A DNA stretch of 5,132 bases from Acidimicrobiales bacterium (GTDB lineage: Bacteria; Actinomycetota; Acidimicrobiia; Acidimicrobiales; RAAP-2). Shown here one piece after another: positions 1 to 4,831 of the stretch (positions are counted from its first letter, which is position 1; each line of letters begins with the position of its first letter). A program made the position numbers and the translations under genes. A model generated the notes under the pieces. That model saw only the letters and a program-made list of their open reading frames with translations, was not told the DNA's origin and did no database searches. Location: NCBI GenBank assembly GCA_017883105.1, contig JADGOF010000200.1, positions 1 through 5,132 on the forward strand. Direction: 5' to 3'.

Positions 1-18
1 GTCGCCGGACACGGCGAC
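1..18. repeat. Short perfect hairpin at the left edge, upstream of the tRNA gene
   Basis: GTCGCCG (1-7) and CGGCGAC (12-18) form a perfect 7-bp stem around a 4-base loop, GACA. The hairpin ends 7 bases before the tRNA acceptor stem. No T-run follows on the plus strand, so it is not a classical intrinsic terminator. It may be a T-less terminator of a gene left of the window, or a processing signal between tandem tRNA genes. The window edge prevents a decision. Confidence 0.4.
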
Positions 19-25
19 CAGTTAG

Positions 26-98
26 GGCCCCGTTGTGTAGCGGCCTAGCACGCTGCCCTCTCAAGGCGGTAGCGCGGGTTCGAATCCCGTCGGGGCTA
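26..98 (+). tRNA. tRNA-Glu, anticodon CUC
   Basis: A complete cloverleaf of 73 nt can be drawn by hand. The acceptor stem is GGCCCCG (26-32) with CGGGGCT (91-97), and A98 is the discriminator base. The D-stem is GTG (35-37) with CAC (49-51). The anticodon stem is CTGCC (53-57) with GGCGG (65-69), around the loop CTCTCAA with anticodon CTC at 60-62. The T-stem is GCGGG (74-78) with CCCGT (86-90), around the loop TTCGAAT. The anticodon reads GAG codons, and the overall sequence resembles actinobacterial tRNA-Glu. The CCA end is not encoded: ACA follows from the discriminator base, so CCA must be added by nucleotidyltransferase. One oddity is that the first acceptor pair is a G-U wobble rather than a Watson-Crick pair. 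A terminator follows at once, so this is the last or only gene of its transcript. Confidence 0.96.
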
Positions 99-103
99 CA
101 TCG

Positions 104-139
104 GAGAACCTCCTGCTCAGCAGGGGGTTCTCGCGTTTT
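104..139 (+). terminator. Intrinsic terminator of the tRNA-Glu transcript
   Basis: GAGAACC (104-110) pairs with GGTTCTC (126-132). The stem continues inward through T111-G125, then CCTGC (112-116) with GCAGG (120-124), leaving the 3-base loop TCA. This gives 13 consecutive pairs with one wobble. The sequence GCGTTTT (133-139) follows, supplying a short U-tract. It starts 6 bases after the tRNA, so it almost certainly ends that transcript. Confidence 0.85.
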
Positions 140-499
140 CTCAGCCCGCCGATGTCGTGAAGCGCCCCCGGCGGACGTCACGGGATTGCGTCCTTTGGTT
201 GTCGTCGGGCATGGCTGATCTTGTTCGGTACTTCCCTAAGCGTGAGACCTGTGGGTACCCGTGCGGGCCGCCGGAATCGTTACGCAAACGTGACCTCGGG
301 CTAGCGGTCGATCCCGACGTCTCGGGCGCCGGTTTGGCTGGCACTCCAAGCTCCACGTGGGTATCCGACGGTTGCAGCGGCAGGGCGGCACACCCAACGG
401 CCGAGCGAGACGCGGCAGTCCGAGGCACTCTCAATCCTTGCGTCCGTCCGGGATTTGTTGACGGGGTTGCTTCGGCGTAGAACCCGCCGCATCCCGCCC
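140..499. other. Stretch without a convincing gene between the tRNA terminator and the phosphorylase stop codon
   Basis: Open frames occur here on both strands, for example a plus-strand frame from ATG 157 to 480 and a minus-strand frame across 141-566. Their translations are Arg/Pro/Ser-rich, show no recognisable domain, and lack a Shine-Dalgarno sequence before their starts, so I read them as chance frames in GC-rich DNA. Only weak structures are visible: TCGGG/CCCGA at 296-300 and 313-317, CCGTC/GACGG at 444-448 and 460-464, and a 5-bp hairpin overlapping the phosphorylase stop codon (494-508). None has a T-run on the minus strand, so no clear Rho-independent terminator for the phosphorylase gene is seen. 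I see no repeat of the tRNA 3' end that would mark an integrated element. Confidence 0.6.
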
Positions 500-3316
500 T
501 TAGCGGGCGACGGAGACAGAGTGTCGCTCCCCCCCATGGGTAAACGTAAAGGTGAGCCTCTGCCATGACGTCGGCAGCATCGGCCGGGTTAGCCAGCCAT
601 CCTCAGTCAACCTTAACCCGCCAAAGCCGAAGACCACCGCCTGCCACAGGCCGCCGGCGGAGGCTCCATGGATCCCGTCGCTGGCATTGTGGCGAACGTC
701 GTATAGGTCGGCTCGGGCGGCCCGCATGAAGTGCTGGTAGCCAAGTTCGGGATCGCCGGCCTCGCAGGCCAGGACGGCCGAGATGCTGGGGCCGAGGCTC
801 GAGCCGTGCTCGTGGTCGGTCTTCGGATCGTAGTACAGGAAATTGGCCCGCTTCTGTTCGTCGCTGAACCGGTCGGGTAACAGGAACTGCAGCATCAGTA
901 CATCAGGCTGTTTGATGTTCTGGGTCTTGGCACAGCCCTCGATGCCGAGGATCTGCTGCATCGATTGGTCCCGGTTCGGGTCGCGAATCACTCCCAGGTC
1001 GACAGGCTCGAGAGAGAAGTAGCCATGGAACTGCTCGACCAGTCCCGTGACCTCATCCATAGGAAGGAACATCCGGTCCGCCACCTCACGCCACTGGCTA
1101 ATTCCGGCCTCGTTCAGCCCGAGCTCGGCGAGCAGGTCCTCAGCGCGTTGAGAGGCGTTGTCGTCGAGCCAGGCCACCAGGTCAAGGGCGAATCGTAGGT
1201 GCCATTGGGCCATGTAGTTGGTGAAGGCGTTGTCATCGACCTGGTCGTGGTACTCGTCGGGCCCGATGACATGCCGGAAGTGATAGGCACCGTCGTCCTC
1301 CATTCGGGCGGCGCTGGCCCAGAACGCCGCTCCCTCGAGCACGATTTGGGCTCCGTAGCCGCACATGAACGCGTCGTCCCCGGTAGCACGCCAGTACTGC
1401 TGCACGGCGTAGGCGATATCTGCGGTGATGTGGATCTCAATGTCGCCGGTCCAGATCCGGACCAGATGGGAAGGGTCGGCGTAATGGGCGACCCAAGAAG
1501 GTGCCACCTCGTAACCGGTCTCGGCGCTTTCCCACGGGAACTGGGCCCCGGCGTAGCCGTTTGACACGGCCTTTTCCCGCGCGCCGACCAGCCCGTGCCA
1601 CCGGTACATCAGCATGTTCCGGGCCACCTCCGGCTCTGTGTAGGTGAACAGCGGCAACATGAAAGTCTCGGTGTCCCAGAACACGTGCTGCCGATAGCCG
1701 AAGCCGCTGAGGGTCTTGGCACCAATGCTGGCCCGATCGGTAAAGCGGGGGGCCGCGATGCGCAGCTGGAACATGTTGTACCGTACGGCGACCTGAGCCT
1801 CGGGATCGCCGTCGATGACCACGTCACCGTCTTCCCACACCTTGGCCCAGGCTCGGTCGTTGGCCACCCTCAGACGGTCCCAACCATCTCCACCGGCGAC
1901 CATCGATTCCACGATATCCCGCGCGACTGTGAGTGGATCGGCGGCATCCAACTCGGGCACGATCGCCACGTACTTGGTGATCTGCAGAGATTGGCCTGCG
2001 GCAAGATTCAGCCGGCGGTCTACTGCCGGGGCGCCGTCGGCGTCCGAGAGCGACGAAGTGCCCTCGCCCGTGGCGTCCAGCCGAGTCGCCACCGCCAGGG
2101 TCGACTTGGTGGCACGGGTACGGGCCAGCAGACTGGCAGTTCCGTCGTCGCTGGATTGCTCGATGACGTCCCAGTGCGCGACTCCGGTATTCTCGACGTG
2201 AACGTCAACGCCCGCTCGGACTCTGAGGACGGCCTCGCCAGAATCGAGCGTGGCTCGCACCCGAACTACAGCCTGATGTGGGTCGGCGAGGTTCACAAAC
2301 CGCTCAAAAAGCAGGTCTAGTACCTGGTCACTTCCCTCGGCTTGCCACCGGGCGCTGCGGGTAAGCACCCCGGTGCGCATGTCCAAACGTCGGGAGAACC
2401 CGAGCAAGGTACCCTGGTCCATGCGGACGCGAACGGCGTTCAGCCACAGGTCGAAGCCCCACCAGCGGGGCAGGTTCGCCAACTCGGTGACCGCCAACGG
2501 CGTGTCGTCCCAAACCCGGTGCATGAAACTGGCCTGGTTGGCGCCGGGGTAGCCCTCCTCGAAGTTGCCCCGCACACAGAAGTTGCCGTTGCCCGTGGTG
2601 AAGACAGTTTCCTTGTGTTGCATCTCCGCCGGGTCGAACCGGGTCTCGCGAAGCGTCCAAGCAGCGTCCTCGAGGCCGGTCAGGAGTTCCGGCACGTCGA
2701 CCCTCGAAAGGTCGGGGAATACCACATGGGCGTGCCCCACCCGCTCGTCCGGGCCAAGCCCGACCGCCCACATGCCCGCAGCCAGCGCCGCGTCGACTCC
2801 GGCGGCGCCGTCCTCAACCACCGCGCACAGACCGGGAGCGACGTCGAGCAACTCAGCTGCCTTGAGGAAGACGTCCGGGGCCGGCTTGCTACGAGTGACC
2901 ATGTTGCCGTCGACGACCGTGTCGAGCAGATCGCAAATGCCCAGCCGGTTCAGCACGGTCGGCGTGTTCTTGCTGGCTGAGCCAATCGCGGTCTTGATCC
3001 CAGCTCGCCGCAGGCCCAGTAGTAGCTCGCGGGCGCCGGGCAATAGGTCAGCCGCGCTGATCTCGTCGAGCAGGTCAACGTAGTAGGCGTTCTTCCGGTC
3101 AGTCATTTCCGCAATCGCCGCCTCTGTGGCCGGCTTGTCCGCCAGGATGATTTGGAGCGACTCACGCCGGCCTACGCCGCGGAGTCGCTCGTTGACCCTG
3201 CGGTCGAAAGGCATTCCTTCTTCGTCGGCGAGCCGCTTCCAGGCTCGGTAGTGATACTCGGCGGTGTCTGTCAGCACGCCATCCAAATCGAAGATGACCG
3301 CCTGAAGGTCGTTCAT
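500..3316 (-). CDS. Fused beta-phosphoglucomutase (HAD) and GH65 family disaccharide phosphorylase
   Basis: The 938-residue protein carries two enzymes of one short pathway. Residues 1-215 match beta-phosphoglucomutase: the nucleophile and acid/base aspartates D10 and D12 lie in FDLDGVLTDT, H22 in EYHYRAW, the cap arginine is R50, and S113 in GSASKN, K144 in SKPAPD and E168/D169 complete the HAD motifs. Residues 221-938 form a complete GH65 enzyme: an N-terminal beta-sandwich beginning KETVFTTGNGNF (235-246), a helical linker near 475-500, an (alpha/alpha)6 barrel with HVFWDTETF (544-552), and a C-terminal beta domain. The general acid is E688 in VIGPDEYH, and the phosphate-site motifs are KQPDVLM (802-808) and HGSSLGPS (837-844). 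By family knowledge, the GH65 half phosphorolyses an alpha-glucoside to beta-glucose 1-phosphate and the HAD half isomerises this to glucose 6-phosphate. No signal peptide or membrane segment is seen, so it should be cytoplasmic. The start is fixed by an AGGAGGAG ribosome site and by the HAD motif starting within 10 residues. The natural glucoside (maltose, trehalose, kojibiose, nigerose or another) is not resolved. Confidence 0.93.
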   Translation of the reverse strand: MNDLQAVIFDLDGVLTDTAEYHYRAWKRLADEEGMPFDRRVNERLRGVGRRESLQIILADKPATEAAIAEMTDRKNAYYVDLLDEISAADLLPGARELLLGLRRAGIKTAIGSASKNTPTVLNRLGICDLLDTVVDGNMVTRSKPAPDVFLKAAELLDVAPGLCAVVEDGAAGVDAALAAGMWAVGLGPDERVGHAHVVFPDLSRVDVPELLTGLEDAAWTLRETRFDPAEMQHKETVFTTGNGNFCVRGNFEEGYPGANQASFMHRVWDDTPLAVTELANLPRWWGFDLWLNAVRVRMDQGTLLGFSRRLDMRTGVLTRSARWQAEGSDQVLDLLFERFVNLADPHQAVVRVRATLDSGEAVLRVRAGVDVHVENTGVAHWDVIEQSSDDGTASLLARTRATKSTLAVATRLDATGEGTSSLSDADGAPAVDRRLNLAAGQSLQITKYVAIVPELDAADPLTVARDIVESMVAGGDGWDRLRVANDRAWAKVWEDGDVVIDGDPEAQVAVRYNMFQLRIAAPRFTDRASIGAKTLSGFGYRQHVFWDTETFMLPLFTYTEPEVARNMLMYRWHGLVGAREKAVSNGYAGAQFPWESAETGYEVAPSWVAHYADPSHLVRIWTGDIEIHITADIAYAVQQYWRATGDDAFMCGYGAQIVLEGAAFWASAARMEDDGAYHFRHVIGPDEYHDQVDDNAFTNYMAQWHLRFALDLVAWLDDNASQRAEDLLAELGLNEAGISQWREVADRMFLPMDEVTGLVEQFHGYFSLEPVDLGVIRDPNRDQSMQQILGIEGCAKTQNIKQPDVLMLQFLLPDRFSDEQKRANFLYYDPKTDHEHGSSLGPSISAVLACEAGDPELGYQHFMRAARADLYDVRHNASDGIHGASAGGLWQAVVFGFGGLRLTEDGWLTRPMLPTSWQRLTFTFTHGGERHSVSVAR

Positions 3317-3318
3317 GG

Positions 3319-3326
3319 CTCCTCCT
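3319..3326 (-). promoter_or_regulatory. Ribosome binding site of the fused phosphorylase gene
   Basis: On the minus strand AGGAGGAG is followed by CC and the ATG at 3316-3314. Counting AGGAGG as the core, the spacing is 4 bases. This is a near-perfect anti-Shine-Dalgarno match and supports the ATG that begins MNDLQAVIF as the true start. Confidence 0.85.
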
Positions 3327-3376
3327 AGTCAGTGAGCGGCCAGGGCTCCTGGTGGCTTGGTCGATGGGCAGAGCAG

Positions 3377-3405
3377 ACCCTACCAGCCAAGATTTGATCG
3401 TTCAA
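3377..3405 (-). promoter_or_regulatory. Predicted promoter of the fused phosphorylase gene
   Basis: On the minus strand a -35-like TTGAAC (3405-3400) lies exactly 17 bases from a -10-like TAGGGT (3382-3377). The -35 matches TTGACA at 4 of 6 positions. The -10 keeps only the TA....T pattern, which is usual for GC-rich actinobacteria but weak evidence alone. A start near 3370 would give a leader of roughly 55 bases. The -35 overlaps a palindrome at 3394-3405, which strengthens the idea of a regulated promoter here. Confidence 0.5.
3394..3405. promoter_or_regulatory. Candidate LacI-type operator O1, overlapping the phosphorylase -35 element
   Basis: TTGATCGTTCAA is an inverted repeat (TTGA/TCAA arms) with a central CG, the layout typical of LacI-family operators. 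Its core GATCGTTC is identical to the core of a second palindrome at 3643-3656 in the same spacer. Repressor bound here would cover the -35 element of the phosphorylase promoter. The assignment to the adjacent repressor is inferred from the shared core and the location. Confidence 0.55.
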
Positions 3406-3465
3406 GACCCCGCCGCCGCTCCTCTACCGAAGCTGCTCGCTCTCGCCATCTCTCGTTGGCCCCGG

Positions 3466-3535
3466 GCTGGCGGCGGAGCGAGTCTCTCCCCGTGCATACG
3501 CCTGCTGACTAGGCCTTATGGGCCTCGCCGCCAGC
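3466..3535. repeat. Long-armed inverted repeat in the middle of the divergent spacer
   Basis: GCTGGCGGCG (3466-3475) and CGCCGCCAGC (3526-3535) are perfect 10-bp inverted copies, 50 bases apart. A smaller hairpin, AGGCC (3511-3515) with GGCCT (3521-3525), lies next to the right arm. The structure sits upstream of both predicted promoters, so it is not part of either transcript as predicted. It may be an additional regulator site, a barrier between the divergent units, or chance in GC-rich DNA. No gene is seen in this part of the spacer. Confidence 0.4.
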
Positions 3536-3570
3536 GCTTCGCGCCACGTGTGGCTCAACTCCGGAGCGCC

Positions 3571-3599
3571 TTGACACGCCAGCGCTAGCACCATATTCT
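3571..3599 (+). promoter_or_regulatory. Predicted promoter of the lacI-family gene
   Basis: A consensus -35 element TTGACA (3571-3576) is followed after exactly 17 bases by TATTCT (3594-3599), a 4 of 6 match to the -10 consensus. A transcription start near 3606 would leave a leader of about 63 bases before the ATG at 3669. This is the better of the two promoter predictions in the spacer. Confidence 0.65.
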
Positions 3600-3628
3600 C
3601 GATTTTCTCGATCAAAGGCCAGATCGAG
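3596..3628. repeat. Direct repeat and inverted repeat at the predicted lacI transcription start
   Basis: TTCTCGAT occurs twice with a 9-base period (3596-3603 and 3605-3612), overlapping the -10 element and the start point. CTCGATC (3607-3613) is then mirrored by GATCGAG (3622-3628) across 8 bases. Around the CG at 3609-3610, the sequence TTTTCTCGATCAAA is also partly palindromic, with TTT/AAA outer arms. Such elements are well placed for autoregulation, or could form a weak leader hairpin in the mRNA. Only the sequence symmetry is seen; the role is inferred. Confidence 0.4.
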
Positions 3629-3642
3629 GCCGCTGTCCGGGT

Positions 3643-3656
3643 CCCGATCGTTCGGG
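3643..3656. promoter_or_regulatory. Candidate LacI-type operator O2, in the lacI leader
   Basis: CCCGATCGTTCGGG is a palindrome with 5-bp arms (CCCGA/TCGGG) and a central CG. Its 8-base core GATCGTTC matches O1 exactly, and the two centres are 250 bp apart. It lies downstream of the predicted lacI promoter and one base before the Shine-Dalgarno sequence, so bound repressor could block elongation of its own gene. The same bases in RNA could form a 5-bp hairpin with a 4-base loop next to the ribosome site, which is an alternative reading. Confidence 0.5.
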
Positions 3657-3657
3657 T

Positions 3658-3664
3658 GGAGGAG
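3658..3664 (+). promoter_or_regulatory. Ribosome binding site of the lacI-family gene
   Basis: GGAGGAG lies 4 bases before the ATG at 3669; counting GGAGG, the spacing is 6. It supports this ATG rather than a later start, leaving a short basic N-terminal extension before the helix-turn-helix. Confidence 0.85.
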
Positions 3665-3668
3665 TCAC

Positions 3669-4700
3669 ATGGGCGCCGCGAAAGGTTCCAAGCGGGACAC
3701 GCCGACGCTGATGAGCCTGGCTCGTGAGCTGGGCGTCTCGCATCAGACGGTGTCGAACGTGCTCAACAACCCGGAGTTGGTCAAGCCGGAGACGCGGGAG
3801 CGTGTCTTGAAGGTTATCCGCGAATCGGGCTACCGCCCGTCCGCGGTGGGCCGGGCCTTGCGTACTAGCCGGTCAATGAGCATCGCGCTGCGTCTGCGGC
3901 CGTCGGGTGACGGGGTCAGCCGCGAAGTGATGGACCGGTTCGTGCATCATCTCGCGGAAGGGGCCCAGGCCAAGGGTTATCGAATCCAACTCATCACTGC
4001 CCCCGACGACGTTGACGAGGTGCGCCTTCTGCAGGAACTCTTCCGGGATGGCTCGATCGACGGGACCATCCTCACCGACACCCATTTCGACGATCTCCGG
4101 CCACAAGTACTCGCTTCTGAAGGTCTGCCCACCGTCTCATTCGGGCGCCCGTGGGGAGCCTCCCAGCCAACCGTGCCCTGGGTGGACATCGACGGCGCCG
4201 CAGGTACATACCAGGCCACTCGCTACCTACTCGAAGCCGGCCACGACACGGTCGGGTTCATCAGCTGGCCGACCTCCTCTGGGGTCGGGGAGGACCGTCG
4301 ATCGGGCTGGATGAGGGGGGTAGCCGACCTCACTGACGACCCGGCCAAATGGATGGTCACCTGCCAGGACAGCGTTCGGGAGGGGGCGGCTGCCGCAGCC
4401 GAGCTACGGTCCCGCGGGTTCACTGCGCTGGTCTGCGCCGGCGACTCCCTCGCCCTGGGGGCGGCCAGCGTGTTTCGGGTTGACCACGAGGGCGGTCCTT
4501 TGCCCATCGTGGGCTTCGACGACAGCCCAGTGGCCCGTTCGCTAGGGCTCTCCAGCATTTCTCAGCCGGTCGAAGACGCGGCGGCTCAGGCAATCTCGAT
4601 TCTCCTCAAGTTGCTTAGGGGTGACCACGACGGCCCCTTGGAGCAGCTTCTGTTGCCCCCAAGCCTCAGAATTCGCGACCTCGAACTCTTCGCCCTCTAG
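3669..4700 (+). CDS. LacI-family transcriptional repressor, likely regulator of the divergent phosphorylase
   Basis: The 343-residue product has the normal LacI-family length and plan. The N-terminal helix-turn-helix is at 14-33 (LMSLARELGVSHQTVSNVLN), with H25, Q26 and N30 at the positions where LacI uses Tyr17, Gln18 and Arg22 to read DNA. The QTVSN form is a common actinobacterial subgroup. A hinge region follows (RPSAVGRALRTSRS, 56-69). The rest is a periplasmic-binding-protein-like effector domain, with VDIDGAAG near 172-179, LVCAGDSLALGA near 254-265 and the family signature GFDDSPVARS (282-291) ending in QP at 299-300. It should act in the cytoplasm as a dimer or tetramer, releasing DNA when a sugar or sugar phosphate binds. 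It diverges from the HAD-GH65 gene, and both promoter regions contain the same palindromic core, so repression of that gene and of itself is the natural inference. The effector is unknown; it could be the disaccharide or glucose 6-phosphate. Confidence 0.93.
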   Translation: MGAAKGSKRDTPTLMSLARELGVSHQTVSNVLNNPELVKPETRERVLKVIRESGYRPSAVGRALRTSRSMSIALRLRPSGDGVSREVMDRFVHHLAEGAQAKGYRIQLITAPDDVDEVRLLQELFRDGSIDGTILTDTHFDDLRPQVLASEGLPTVSFGRPWGASQPTVPWVDIDGAAGTYQATRYLLEAGHDTVGFISWPTSSGVGEDRRSGWMRGVADLTDDPAKWMVTCQDSVREGAAAAAELRSRGFTALVCAGDSLALGAASVFRVDHEGGPLPIVGFDDSPVARSLGLSSISQPVEDAAAQAISILLKLLRGDHDGPLEQLLLPPSLRIRDLELFAL

Positions 4701-4765
4701 GCGTGTCAACGCCGGGCGAATATTGACCCCTTTGTGCCGCACGGGCTCGCGCACGTCCTGAACGC

Positions 4766-4809
4766 AAAAACGCGACCGCACCGGCGTTCTTCACGCCGGT
4801 GCGGTCGCG
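4766..4809 (-). terminator. Strong intrinsic terminator of the minus-strand gene at the right edge
   Basis: Positions 4771-4787 and 4793-4809 form a perfect 17-bp inverted repeat around a 5-base loop. On the minus strand the hairpin is followed by TTTTT (4770-4766), so it is a textbook terminator for the gene stopping at 4832. On the plus strand the sequence after the stem has no T-run. The lacI-family gene, which converges on it, may therefore be ended only partly by this hairpin. Confidence 0.9.
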
Positions 4810-4831
4810 ATCTGCGTGTCGCGGGTCCTCG

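Noticed and set aside
294..326. T-arm-like GGTCGATCCCGACG sequence as a tRNA remnant or attachment site
   Set aside because: No acceptor, D or anticodon stem can be built around it and it does not match the tRNA-Glu 3' end.
157..480. Plus-strand open frame of 107 codons, with an internal ATG at 210 reading MADLVRYFPKRE
   Set aside because: There is no Shine-Dalgarno sequence before either start and no recognisable motif. It directly follows a terminator with no visible promoter.
494..508. Hairpin CCCGC/GCGGG overlapping the phosphorylase stop codon, as a terminator
   Set aside because: The stem is only 5 bp, it includes the stop codon, and no U-tract follows on the minus strand.
141..566. 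Minus-strand open frame of 141 codons overlapping the end of the phosphorylase gene
   Set aside because: It overlaps the real C-terminus in another frame, has no recognisable domain or ribosome site, and its composition is that of random GC-rich sequence.
2619..2656. Possible separate start for the GH65 half at Met232 (MQHKETVF)
   Set aside because: The purine-rich GGCGGAG directly abuts the ATG with no spacing, and the reading frame is continuous with an intact HAD domain, so a true fusion is the simpler reading.
1595..2980. Long plus-strand frames (241 and 212 codons) opposite the phosphorylase gene
   Set aside because: They are antisense shadows of a strongly supported GH65 coding region and show no protein family features.
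4700..4713. Small hairpin GGCGT/ACGCC at the lacI stop codon
   Set aside because: Five pairs, no T-run after it, and likely chance; it also contains TTGACA on the minus strand, with no sensible gene to drive.
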